DNA of 64,000 nucleotides. Source: Pempheris klunzingeri. Its lineage: Eukaryota > Chordata > Actinopteri > Acropomatiformes > Pempheridae. The stretch is from assembly GCF_042242105.1 (NCBI RefSeq), contig NC_092030.1, forward strand, positions 1,933,501 to 1,997,500, in the 5' to 3' direction. Below, piece by piece: positions 36,801 through 48,002 of the stretch (positions are counted from its first letter, which is position 1; every line of letters begins with the position of its first letter). The position numbers and the translations under genes were made by a program. The notes under the pieces are model-generated. The model ran no database searches, was not told where the DNA came from, and saw only the letters and a program-made list of their open reading frames with translations.

Positions 36801-38713
36801 TCCTCCAATTTAGTGCCTTTGTTTCAAATGTGATATTCTAGGGAGAAAAAAAAAAGACTTCCTGGCCTTTGTAGGAGTTCAGGCTGCGTGGCATGTCGCC
36901 CTGAAGGCCGGCTTTATTGTGTTATTTGAAAATAGAGAAAAAAAAGTCTGAGATGAGCGTTAGTCTCATCCACGTGATACATTTCTTGAGGAACAACTTG
37001 TTTTGTGTGAATGGAGCAGGCTTAATGAGGGCTTTCTTCTGGTTTTCTTTTTTTTTAACCTATTTTAATCAATTGTTGTAATGTGTAACCTTTGGTTTAA
37101 TTCATGCCGTGCATTTTTATCTTAATGGCTTATTTATTCTTTTGCCGCTTGTACAGCAGTGTTGTTTCGTTGTTTTTATATTAGTAGTATTATTCTATCA
37201 CCACTGATACTGTTACAATGGATGTGGAGTTTCCATACGACATCAAAATACTGTTAAATACTTGTCTTATGCAACAAAAGGAGGACGTGGTTTGGAACAG
37301 TGTGCAGTGTTTGTCTCTATGTATTAAAGACACGAGGGTTGTTATATTAACCTTGTGTGAAGCGGAGAAAACGGTGCAAGGTAACATTTACCTCCAGTCT
37401 TTTCAGGAAGAGGAGTTTCTTAGAAAATGACTGTGCTAAGAAACTTGTATGAAAAATGAATGTTTCCTCATGATCAAAAAAAAAAAAAAGCACATTTTAC
37501 ACTTTTAATTCACAGACTTGTTGGTGAATTTACTGTGACCCTACAAATGATCATATCGAGTGTTCACTTCTCTCCAGCTGTCGGCTACGCTTCTGTAATC
37601 ACATTACAATACAAAGTTAGCTCAGATGTTTGGTTCAACGAGGTTAAATCTGATTCGACGTTTGACCACCGAATAAATGTGTTTTCCCCGGAGCGAGCAG
37701 AGAAATAACATTTGCGCTACAAATTCAGTTCCAAACTAAAGAGGCGACATGTTTTCTACTCGTTTCTGTCCAGATCTGTGTTTTGTAAACCGCTTGCCAT
37801 TAACATCCACATTTCAGCAGTAAGTTACACGACGCAGAACTCTTTTAGCCGTCCATCCCCATCAGTCATTGGTTTGGTAAGAATCTGTATATAATGGAGC
37901 ACATCCACATTGTGGTTGGCCTGTTTAAATTCATATCAGGGATGTTGGGGAAACCTTTTCTGTTATTTAATATCTCACTAAGAAAAAGCATATAGTTGAT
38001 ATACTTTTAACCCCCAGAGAGTCAGCCACTGTATGTTGCTGCGTATATGTGTCATATTTATACAGTTGTTATTTCTGGCAAATGTTGAGATGCTGGGGAA
38101 ATATTATCACATGGAAGTTGCAGTAATCTAACCAGAGAATAATTTCAGAAGCCAGCTAATTTGGGCCATTTTCAGACCTCTTAAATCCCATTTTCCTCTC
38201 AGCGAAGAAGGAAAGGTGATGTCCTGATGTACTGTTTGAGCTATAACCCAAAATCTTCCTGTAATGTTCACGTGTGAGAACAAAATGCAGAGTTATTGCA
38301 GTAATCTTTACAAAATTGGGCCACAAAGGGGTGAATTACTTGCACGCCTGAGCTAAAATGAGTACTCGGTGTTACTCTGTGGGGCAGCCACAGGTGTGTT
38401 AGAGAGGTGGAACAAACATGGTCAGAATCACTACGCGTGCGGTGTTCGCTGTATTTTTTTACTCATTGGCAAACTTTACATAATGAAGTAGCAAATAACC
38501 TTCCATTTGCCAAGTTTTATATTGCTTGTATACAAACACACTATGTACATACTGTATGTGACGGTGGTGGAGGAGGGTTGTGGCCGTTTGAGAATGAGAA
38601 AATAAAACTCATGTCTAGATAGATGGATTTCATATAGCATCTGTCCGACGAGGACCTGTTGATGAAAATGTGCTTCCTACACTGCAAAACGTGGACATGA
38701 CATTGTAAATAAA
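33804..38713 (+). other. hook3: Probable hook3 3'UTR
   Basis: After the stop codon there is about 4.9 kb without a recognisable gene, ending at AATAAA (38708-38713). Mammalian HOOK3 also has a very long 3'UTR. A TC run lies at 35178-35202. A possible alternative terminal exon begins at 33967. The extent of the transcript is inferred from the polyadenylation signal and the absence of any other gene. Shorter ends are possible, for example at the AATAAA near 38600. Confidence 0.4.
33967..33979 (+). other. hook3: Candidate alternative C-terminal exon of hook3
   Basis: The normal stop codon overlaps a good donor (CAAG|GTAGAT, exon end 33799). A strong pyrimidine tract (TTTTCTTTTCTTCTTCTTG-like) and CAG end at 33966. 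Joining 33799 to 33967 keeps the frame and replaces the normal end ATAR with ATARSMR before TAG at 33977-33979. The predicted protein is 720 residues. Nothing in the sequence proves that it is used. Confidence 0.3.
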
Positions 38714-38729
38714 GCTTGTATAAAACAGG

Positions 38730-40090
38730 CTGCTTTTCTCTTTCCTCATTTCTACACCAACATAGAAACTGTTGTGGACATGAATTGATCCACGACCTTA
38801 AATCTGCCTGCTTTGCTAAGTTGATAAATCTGACATCTGCACCAAAGTTTACTCATTTCATTCTTTATCATGTCGATCAAACAGTGAATTATCACTTTCC
38901 TCAGGTGGAAGCAGGTTTTCTGCAGTAGCAGCCTGCCTGCAGCCCACCGTCCTGTCTGTGGTGGTAGTGATACATCCACTGTCACACTTCTGTACTGTGT
39001 GTGGTTCAGGGTGAGCTCTGATGTCGTCTGCTCCTGTGAACTGAGCCCGTGCACACACACCGACACAGCCCTGCTTGGGAGGCGAAGGCCGGATGCCCCT
39101 GGAGGCTGCGGGGACAGGAACTTCCCCGTATCGGTGTCCCATCCTTCATTCCTGAGAGCTTCTTTTTATCTCTCTAAGCTCAGCCTCTGGTGCTTCCTCC
39201 TGACGTGTCACGGCAGAGGGCCAGAGTCAATAAAAAAGCACTTCTCTTGTTTCTCACTCACTGTGAAGTTTGCTAGATTGAACATTGGTGTAGTATTTTA
39301 AACACGACTATTTTGTTAATCCTGCTGTGGGAACTGTGGCAGCGCTGAAGGGAGCTGTTGGGTACAGCAGTGCCCTTTTTATTTTTATTTTTTTCTTGTA
39401 AATCCACAAAAACACCAGTAGATTTAAAGGATGTGGTCATTAATGCTGATGTGACAGATGTTTGAATTCCCCTCAGAATAAATTGTAAAACTTGGTTTCA
39501 TCAGGTCAAATAACACTTTAACTCATGATTCCTACAAAACAAATTAAATTCCCATCAGTTGTATTTATTGTTCTGAAGTAAATATTAGATAATATGATGA
39601 ACGTGACAAACATTATTTTAGCATTTTGACATTAGCATTTAAGTCAAAGCCCTGCTGTGCCTGAAAACAGTCTTACAAAGCTCCACTGTGGGTAAAGCTT
39701 TCAGTGGGCTGCTGGTGGCAAAATCATACACAATATGAATCTTAGTGAAGTTTACTGTATGTTCAGAAGAGTCGGAGGAGAAAACATGAGTTAGAGTGAG
39801 CAGTTAGAGCGGCAGACAGTGAGTCACAGGCCGGACAGCCAGCAGCACGGACACACCCGTCCACTCCTGTGGTCCAGACCAAAACCTCCCCTGTTGTTTG
39901 AAGCATGACCACGTGGTGTCTGATTCATCTGAGTCATTCAATCATGGTTTGAGAAATAATACAGATGTAGAGATGGATTCTTACGCAGCCAACCTGCATA
40001 CAACTAAAACATGCATTTGCCTTTGAGGTGCACTTCTACAGCATCAGAAAATATGAAAATTATATTTTTAGGCAGTTTGGGAGTAGAGCT
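38730..40090. other. Intergenic, nothing recognised
   Basis: Unique-looking sequence without convincing exons on either strand. It contains AT-rich stretches near 39360-39610 and no clear repeat family. Confidence 0.5.
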
Positions 40091-40170
40091 TTTCATTTTT
40101 AGGGCCCGAGCACCAAGCGGAGCGAGGACCCTGCTGAAATGTAAGTTTAAGGGCCTAAACATTTTTACCT
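40090..40170. repeat. Interspersed repeat fragment
   Basis: TTTTAGGGCCCGAGCACC, then GAGCGAGGACCCT and GTAAGTTTAAGGGCC, form a short self-similar block of a type common in percomorph genomes. The family name is not known to me. Confidence 0.5.
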
Positions 40171-40289
40171 GGACTGTACCACTACTAGCTGTCTTCAGAG
40201 CGTCTCCCTTCCTACTTTCACATAATGGTATGATCCTACTCTGTTCTCGCATCTGATTGGCCGCACGGTGGACCCTTCACAATAAAAGC

Positions 40290-40480
40290 CTGACGATGCG
40301 GCGGCAATCAGCTCTTCTCTTTCAGCTGCTTCTGCTTCATAAAGTCTTTGGAGGGCGAGAGGAGGAAACATCATGGAGACGTGGAGTTGGCTTTGGTTAA
40401 TGAGGTCAGTCTGAGGCTGAATGGCCGAACAATCAAACAAATCAGTGGTCAGTTGTTAGCTAATTAGCTAATGCTAGCTA
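40290..40480 (+). repeat. Plus-oriented copy of an inverted pair of related segments
   Basis: This segment matches the reverse complement of 47040-47310. They share an exact run of about 39 bases, beginning AGTTGGCTTTGGTTAATGAG (about 40385-40423), with weaker similarity on both sides and GCTAGC-rich ends. One frame in both copies reads KHH, an acidic residue, then LALVNEVSLRLN. I do not recognise the protein. It may be the 5' part of a repeated gene or element. Confidence 0.55.
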
Positions 40481-42240
40481 AGGTGTTCATAGCTGCTACA
40501 GTTTACTGCTGCTTGAGGGGATATATGCTAATATATATATGCTAGTAAGGGCACAACAGTTTTACTCTGTGGTTTTTGGATGTGTTGGTGGTTTCATTGT
40601 GGAACTAAAGTACCAGATTACTGTTGTAATAAACACTGATGGTTCTCATGTTCTCTGTGTTTGCTCTAGAACCTCCAGAAGTTCCTCATGGATCCTCACA
40701 GCTGCTTCAGAGGGAGAAAGGAGACGGTGATCACATCGACACTCTGCAGCAGCAGGAGAGTTAAAGCTCAGACTTAGTGTAACGTTCATTAAAGTCCTGT
40801 TTCATCAGTGAGTTTGCTGCTAATGACTGGACTGTAGGGTCAATAATCACTGATCAGTTTCACCATGTGGCTAATCAGTGGCTAACACGCTGGCTAGTGT
40901 TAGCATTAGCATGTAGCCTGATTGTTCTTCAGGAGCAGAGACGTAGCTCCCTGTGGTGTCACCTGCAGCTCAGGTGTGTCCTCTTAACCACTTGGTGCAG
41001 TTAAGGGACAAAGTTTGTTTCCTGGTTTTTCTGCTCTAATGAAACTTCAGACTCTTAAATTAGCTGAAAGACCAAAAGCTCAGGGAAGTATTAATAAATC
41101 AGTGGTTTATTGTGGCTGAGATCAGGTGAACCACAGGAAGTTTAACAGCAACTTTGAAGTGAGAAATCAACCTTTATTGTCACATTTAGTCTGTTTGCAG
41201 GTGAACTTCATCTATAATAATGACATTTATTTCCTTTTTACTTGAGTAAAGGGCTGTAGTTTTATTGTGAAAATCTCTTTCCTGTTGCAGGTGGTGCTCC
41301 TCTGGGACAACAGTTTGTGGTAAAAACGCTCAACTTGACCTGGAACATCAGATGGATGTTTAGACATGAAATGTGAGCTTTTATTTTCTCCTCACAGAGC
41401 AAACTAATCACTTTCATCCACAAACTCTGATTTCTTCCTGAACTACTTGTTGCTCCACTTTTCTAATATGAGGATGATTTCCAGGTAGAAAACAGTTCTC
41501 TAATGTTAATGTCACTAAATGTTTGAATTGGAGCACATTAAACACTGAAGATTTGTGAATTGTTGCAGTAGATAATTCTCTCTCTTGGAGCCTGTCTGTA
41601 AAGGGAGAATCTAAAATAAAAGTATCCAGGAATCAGTAAAGATGAACACAGGATGTTGTCACATCAAACTTTATTTAAAATGAAGAACAATTTCCAAATC
41701 ATCAGATCAAGTTGAACCTTCTGTCTGGTCTCTCTTTGTGTTTTCCCAGGAGGAGAAGCTGAACCAGCCGTGGATCCAAACAGAAGGTCCTGTGGAAATG
41801 TAGCAGACTGTCGTTACCTTTGTCTCACAGGAGGCGCCCGTTAGCAGCATCATGTATGAACAAAAGAGAAAAGTTGTGCTCTTTGTGTTTTCCCAGGATG
41901 CAGCAGGAGAAGCTGAATCAGCTGTGGATCCAAACAGAACTGTGTTTGTATGAGAGCCTCAGTTTAGCACTGATTTCTACATAAAGACATGAACTGAAGT
42001 GGAAGTTGTTGGTGGTTTTATTTTTATGCTGCTGCTCTTTATAGAAAGTTTGTAGATAATTGTCAAAGTGATTTGAGGTAAAAGTAGAGCAGCAGCTCCT
42101 CTGACATGTTTGTACTGAGGTGTTAATCATTGTCTTCCTCTGTCTGACAGGATCTGCCTCCATGTTCCTGCTGGATGTCCAGTGAGCGAAGCAGCACCTT
42201 CACTGTGTCTTATATCTGAAATAAAAAGAACTTTAGTCTA
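40330..42240 (+). ncRNA. Possible spliced non-coding transcript or decayed gene
   Basis: Several exon-like blocks follow one another: a segment after TTGCTCTAG at about 40670-40820, one after TTGCAG at about 41290, two related blocks after TTTTCCCAG at about 41750 and 41898, and one after CTGACAG at about 42151. An AATAAA stands at 42220-42225. No long reading frame runs through them. The blocks at 41730 and 41880 share GAGAAGCTGAA and GTGGATCCAAACAGA, so one exon appears duplicated. This could equally be a composite repeat. Confidence 0.3.
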
Positions 42241-42689
42241 AATATTGTTTCCAATGTCTTTGATATTGTGATTTAACTGCAAACCTGTGGCTCTACCTCT
42301 GGTCAAATGGTCTGTGGATCACCTTTACATGACCTCCACATTTACACACAGGAGCGAACCCCAGACCGAGGGATGACCCAATTTATTTTAAAGCAGAATC
42401 CTGTGTTTTACTGGTCATTGATTCAGTTTAATGTGAAATTGATCATTTGTGAACCCTCTTTAGTGATTTATTCCAACAAGGTGAGTTTAATCTTAAAAAA
42501 GCCACTTTAGGACTGTAAAGCAGGTAAAAAAAAAACTTAATTTTTTTTTTCCTGCTCTAAATCAATAGTTGCCACAATGCAAGAAAATACTTAGCCAAAA
42601 CTTTTTTTCCTGCAATTTTGCATTGGATTTAGGGGCAAAAAACACTTAGTCTTTTTTTTTTCCCCCTCTAAAATATATAATTCTCACCA

Positions 42690-43060
42690 AAAAAAAAAAA
42701 TTTTCCTTCTCTCTTTAAATCCAGTGTCTAAAATGAGGGAAATCCCCGCCTAAAAATTTTTCTAAGTGTTTTTTTGGGTTTTCAATAAAAAAAGCTGCAT
42801 AACCCTTTACTTGAGTCTTTGGAAACTCCGGGGAGATAGAGCGCCCCCCCCAGCCTTGCCCGCGCAAGTCCCTTCTGTACGCTCCAGGCACTGCTGCCGA
42901 CAGCGGGGATCGAACCTGGCACCTCTGATTCTTCAGTGCCTTGTATGGCAGCGACTTATCCCACCGCACCACCAGCCCTGTCGCACTAGAAGAAGATCTC
43001 GGGTCGCATTTAACATCTTCATCTGGGGAAACCTGTGAAAAAAAAAAACACAGAGCTACA
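42690..43060 (-). repeat. tRNA-derived SINE-like element, degraded
   Basis: Read on the minus strand, GGTGGTGCGGTGGGATAAG resembles a Pol III A box. AGGTTCGATCCCC, about 50 bases on, is a very good B box. The flanks (42500-42800) are full of A and T homopolymers. Confidence 0.5.
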
Positions 43061-43869
43061 TTAGAACCTCCAGACACTTTAAAGGAGAAAGATGTTACTC
43101 AGGTCAGAGAATCACAAGCGAGCTCCAACAATCATTTCCAATAAATCAAATAGTACAAATCAATAATGAAAGAGTGAAAAACAGCTCAGCACTTTGTTCT
43201 GCTGCTTGGTTTTTGTTTTTGATTCAAGTTACTAACAATTGTACTTGTTTCCCAACACGTACTGGAGGGAAAGGAGGGACAGTGTCCCAGCCAGGATTCA
43301 GACCTCTCTCCTTCAGCACCTGATCTCACTGAGCTCCAGGTGAAGTCATGTGACTGTGTTCCTCAGCTTAAAGACCTGAAACCAGCAGGCAGATCAAAGT
43401 ATTAGAGTATTGTATTAGTATTGTATATTAGTATTGTGCATGTTCTAATGTGCCTCTTATCATCTGCTACCAAAAGCAAACCCGCTCTACTTACTGATGA
43501 TTAGACTGCATGTTACCGCCTCCCCTGGTAAAAGACTTAAGCTGTGACAGAGAAAAAGTCTGAGGTGAAGAGATGAAACTGTGACTGTTGACTGTTTCTG
43601 GTCAGTGAGAACAAGAAACAGGTTTAAAAGAACAAGTCCAAACTGCAGCCTGAGGAACAGCTGAGGAGGAGGATGGTTTAACAGTTTCTCAGGGTTCATT
43701 TACGTTTATTGACGTGCTGGTCAGACACAGGAGTTCTTTCAGCACTAGACTGATTGTACCACGATGCTCTACAGAGCACCACAGGAGATCATTCCTGCCT
43801 GTGGCTCTGTGTGATCATTTTTAATACACATTTTTATATATTTATATTTTTACTTTGAGATTGAAGTGT

Positions 43870-43950
43870 TTTCTTATTCTTTTTGGAGCTGTGTGTAACA
43901 AAAAGCCATTTCCCCCTGGGGATTATTAAAGGAATTCTGGTTCTGATTTA
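43870..43950. repeat. LINE 3'-tail-like fragment, copy 1
   Basis: TTATTCTTTTTGGAGCTGTG, then AATTCTG after CCCCCTGGGGATTATTAAAGG. An almost identical fragment lies at 59197-59270. Confidence 0.6.
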
Positions 43951-44679
43951 GAAATGAACCCTGAAAAACCCTTAAATAACACAGTCATTGATCTTAATCA
44001 GGTCATGGGATCACAAACTAGCTCCAACAATAACTGACTATATACATCAAGTCAGTATTAGTAGAAACAAACAATGAACAAGGTGCTAAAGTAGCTCCCT
44101 GTGGGCCCACCTTGTTTCACACAGTTTCTCCTCATCCGCTCTCATGGGAATGTGCTCGAGGTGTCGGGGTGCTATGGACATCGAACCGGGGGGGGGGCTG
44201 CTGCTGTGCCTGCTCTCCAAGGTGTGAACCACGGCTCTGCTCCACCATCATCATCAGAAATCTGCCTACAATTACATAAATAACAGACAGACTGAACAGT
44301 TGTATCTGACAGAAACGGGTGCTCTGGTGAAATGTTTCATGAATAAAGAAAAATACACAACTATTTCTCCATCTCTCTGATTAATTAATGGCTGACTGAT
44401 TGACTTATTCCCCCACTGGGTCAGGCAGTCACTGCACGTTGTCCCAGGAGTGGTAGAGGGATTATTGGAGGACTGGATGTGGATAAACCCTGGAGTGTCC
44501 AGTCTCCAGTCCACAGTGGTTGGACTGGAGCTGGACAGCCTGGAGACAGTGGCAGAGAGGAGGACAAAGGACAAGATCAAGGTCATCCTGAAAACCCCCT
44601 CTCACCCCCTCCATGATGAGCTGTGGCAGCTGGGCAGCTCATTCAGTCAGCACCTCATCAATCAGTCAATCAATCTTTA

Positions 44680-44914
44680 TTTATAGAGCGCCAATTCATA
44701 ACAGCGTTATCTCAAGACGCTTTCCACAAGGAGCAGGTCTAGACCAAACTCTTTAATGAGAGAGAGACCCAACGATCCAGGAAGAGAGAATCCCCACAGA
44801 GCAGCATCAGATATTATACTGAGCCTCAGTGGAGGAAGAACTCCCCTTTAACAGGAAGAAACCTGGAACAGACCCAGGATCAGTGTGGGAGAGAGACAGA
44901 GAGAGAGACAGAGA

Positions 44915-44964
<50 letters not shown>

Positions 44965-44990
44965 GAGAGACAGAGAGAGAGAAACAGAGA

Positions 44991-45048
<58 letters not shown>

Positions 45049-46560
45049 CAGAGAGAGAGAGAGAGACAGAGACAGAGACTGAGAGAGAGAGAGAGAGAGA
45101 GACAGAGAGAGAGGGAGAGAGAGAGAGAGAGACAGAGAGGGAGGGAGAGCGAGAGAGACAGACAGAGAGAGAGAGACAGAGAGAGAGGGAGAGAGAGAGA
45201 CAGAGAGGGAGGGAGAGCGAGAGAGACAGAGAGAGAGAGACAGACAGAGAGACAGACACAGAGAGAGAGAGACAGACAGAGAGAGAGACAGGCAGAGAGA
45301 GAGACAGAGAGACACAGAGAGCGAGAGAGAGAGAGACACTAACAGTCTACAGTGACTAATAAATTAGCATCATGTTAATATTGAAAAACATGACGAGTGG
45401 ACGACGATCCAGGATCCACAGGAACCACAGAACCAGGACCAGGATCCACAGGAACCAGAGAACCAGGACCAGGATCTACAGGAACCTGAGAACCACAGCA
45501 GCAGGAGAACCAGGACCAGGATCCACAGGAACCTGAGAGATGAGAAAAGGACAGAAAGGCACCGGGGAAGATAGCAAGTTAGTAACAGACATTATGATGA
45601 AGAGGAAGAGGAGGATAGAGGAGCCCAGTGCATCATGGGAGTCCCCCGGCAGTCTAGGCCTATAGCAGCATAACTACTAAACTATAGGCTTCATCAAAAA
45701 GGAAGGTTTTCAGTCTACTCTTAAATGTAGAGAGGGTGTCTGCCCCCCTGAACCCAAACTGGGAGGAGGTTCCACAGGAGAGGAGCCTGATAGCTGAAAG
45801 CTCTGGCTCCATCACTACTTTAGAGGACTTTGGGAACCACCAGTAGGCCTGCATTCTGTTGTCCCAGTTGGAAAAGAGAAACCTCCGGGAGCACCACAGT
45901 GAAGGAGAGATCCAGCTCCCAAGGACGGACAGGCTGTAGCCTTGGACAGATGCACATCCATTGGCTGATGGAGAACCACATCAGCAGGACCAGGATCCAT
46001 AGGAACCAGAGAACCACATCAGCGGGACCGGGACCAGGACCCACAGGAACCAGAGAACCACATCAGCAGGGCCAGGACCAGGATCCACAGGAACCTGAGA
46101 GATGAGAAAGCACAGAAAGGCTCCAGGGAAGATAACAAGTTAGAGGCAGACATCTGGCTGACATGAGACATAATGATGGAGAGGAAGAGGAGGATAGAGA
46201 ATAGAGGAGCCCAGTGCATCATGGGAGTCCCCCGGCAGTCTGAGCCTATAGCAGCATAACTAGGGGCTGGTCTAAGGCCTGATCCAGCCCTTAAATATAA
46301 GCCTTATCAAAAAGGAAGGTTTTTAGTCTACTCTGAAATGTAGAGAGGGTGTCTGCCCCCCGAACCCAAACTGGAAGGAGGTTCCACAGGAGAGGAGCCT
46401 GATAGCTGAAAGCTCTGGCTCCATCACTACTTTAGAGGACTTTAGGAACCACCAGTAGGCCTGCAGTCTGGGAGCACAGTGCTCTAGTGGGGTAGTACGG
46501 TACTATGAGCTCTAGAAGATATGATGGAGCCTGAACATTAAGAACCTTATTATTAGATAG
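44680..46560. repeat. Composite teleost interspersed repeat with internal duplication
   Basis: The left part (CTTTATTTATAGAGCGCCAA, CTCAAGACGCTTTCCACAAG, AACAGGAAGAAACCTGGAAC) and the right part (AAGGAAGGTTTTCAGTCTAC, TAGAGAGGGTGTCTGCCCCC) are both words seen widely in teleost repeats. The block from about 45598 (GAGGAAGAGGAGGATAGAGG, then GCCCAGTGCATCATGGGAGT) recurs from about 46180, so roughly 580 bases are tandemly duplicated. Between and before the copies lies a minisatellite with the unit AGGATCCACAGGAACC (45410-45540, 45970-46100). Confidence 0.6.
44884..45338. repeat. Long GA/CA-interrupted GA microsatellite
   Basis: About 455 bases of GAGA with periodic ACAG, AAAG and GGGA interruptions. 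All six frames are open or nearly so, giving spurious Arg-Glu-rich and Ser-Leu-rich proteins. Confidence 0.9.
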
Positions 46561-47020
46561 ACTTTATTGATCCCCCATAGGGGGAAATTTACATATTACA
46601 GCAGCAACAGGGCAAGATAAGCAGTAAAACAAGCAATTGTAGATAAATATAAATTGCAATGAGAATAAATAAATATTTACACTATACACATAAATGTACA
46701 GTACAGAGGTAAAGAGTGGAAAATAATATTGTCATATAGTAAATTATTATCATTATTACTATACCAGTAGTTATGGTTGATGGTAGTACTGTACTTGCAC
46801 ATATTAATCCATCCCATATTAAACTATTATACCAAACAGCAACACATCAGGCCTTCACCTTTACACTATTCACACACCTGCTGCTAATTATATATGACGT
46901 CACTGTCATACGTTCACACTTTCTTTGTGCTTTTTAATTTTGTACTTTAATGTTGTACATTGGGCTGTTGCAACACCTGAATTTCCCCCGTGGGGATCAA
47001 TAAAGGATTATTATTATCAA
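46545..47020. repeat. LINE 3'-end-like repeats
   Basis: TAGACTTTATTGATCCCCCA with GGGGGAAATTTACA at about 46555-46600, and AATTTCCCCCGTGGGGATCA followed by ATAAAGGATTATTATTATC at about 46980-47015. Both are typical of teleost LINE 3' tails, here in opposite orientation. Confidence 0.5.
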
Positions 47021-47039
47021 AATGTACTAGCTGTTCACG

Positions 47040-47310
47040 TTAGCATGGTTAGCTAGCGTTAGCTAATTAGCTAGCATTAGCAAACTAGCTAGCTTCTGAC
47101 CACGATGTGTTTGTTCTGTTTGTGTTCGGTCATTCAGCCTCAGACTGACCTCATTAACCAAAGCCAACTTCGTGTCTTCATGATGTTTTCCTCCGGTAGT
47201 TTTCCAGTTTTCTTCTCCTCCTCCAAACATCTTTTTAAAGCAGAAAAACGAGCTGCAGAAAACCGCCAACAATCCGTTCAGGCTCTGACGTCATCTGCTG
47301 CTGCGGAAGT
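47040..47310 (-). repeat. Minus-oriented copy of the inverted pair
   Basis: The reverse complement matches 40290-40480. On the minus strand an open frame (about 47063-47272) reads GGKHHEDTKLALVNEVSLRL and continues with polar residues. The GC-rich stretch just to the right (47455-47620) would be its upstream side. Confidence 0.55.
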
Positions 47311-47454
47311 GTCCTGACTTCATTTCCTGTGTTGCTAACTCAACGACTTTCTCGCTTAATCTGGCGACTTTCCAAATTGGCGACTTTTTCCGGTGTTTTG
47401 GAGACTCTGCCGTGAAAACAGTATCACTCTACAGTTACTGTCCTCACGGAGCAG

Positions 47455-47620
47455 TTAGCAGTTAGCCGTTAGCCCCTCCCCCTCCCAAAGCTCTCAGGGA
47501 GCCGCGCAGCCGCAGAGAGGACAGAGGAGAGCCGCTCCACTCCGCGTGCACGCTGCTCAGGAATCGCGCACGCGCAGAGCCGCGCTGGTCCCCCCTGGCT
47601 CACAGAGCGGGATGGAAATG
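47455..47620. promoter_or_regulatory. Orphan CpG-rich block
   Basis: CCGCGCAGCCGCAGAG, CCGCGTGCACGCTG, CGCGCACGCGCAGAGCCGCG: a CpG-dense patch of about 150 bases in AT-rich repeat surroundings. It could be a promoter for the minus-oriented segment on its left or part of an element's 5' end. Confidence 0.35.
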
Positions 47621-47799
47621 TGGATGTTTCTTCGCTGTCACACTAAAATAAATCACTGCATTTGAGCCACACAGCCTCAGTCACTTCCTCACCTCGTCCA
47701 CTGTGTGTGTGCCTCTCTGGGACAGAAGCTAATGTAGCTAGCTGGCTCATCATGTCTCAGTCTAAAGTGGACGCTCAGAAACAGAGAAAGTGGGAATCA

Positions 47800-47950
47800 A
47801 ACCCTGAAAACTGACTGGAGCCACCGTGGCATTAGCTACTGCTGAACACTGTTCCTCACTGTCATGTTGACCCATAAGAGCTGGGCATCGAACCCCCGAC
47901 CTTCTGACTGAGGGACGAGCCACTCTACCACTGACCCACAGCCGCCCATG
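47800..47950 (-). repeat. tRNA-derived SINE
   Basis: The minus strand begins GGGCGGCTGTGGGTCAGTGG (A-box region) and has GGGGGTTCGATGCCC (B box) about 50 bases on. This matches the tRNA-like head of a SINE that is common in spiny-rayed fish. It is not a functional tRNA: the anticodon arm is poorly paired and the 3' side runs on as SINE body. Confidence 0.6.
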
Positions 47951-48002
47951 TGGTCACACTGGGGAAGCTGTGAAGCTGCTTTCTCAGACTCCACTGCTGC
48001 TC

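Noticed and set aside
37218-37708. Open frames in the hook3 3'UTR region
   Set aside because: Short, AT-rich, unrelated to any family I recognise, and placed inside the inferred 3'UTR.
44807-45359. Open frames of 150-176 codons on both strands
   Set aside because: They are translations of the GA microsatellite, open in nearly every frame with two- or four-letter composition. Not genes.
45410-46100. Regular repeats as a possible CRISPR-like array
   Set aside because: The units are contiguous minisatellite copies without unique spacers, in a vertebrate genome.
47881-47950. Possible functional tRNA gene on the minus strand
   Set aside because: The A and B boxes are good, but the stems pair poorly and the sequence runs on into a SINE body.
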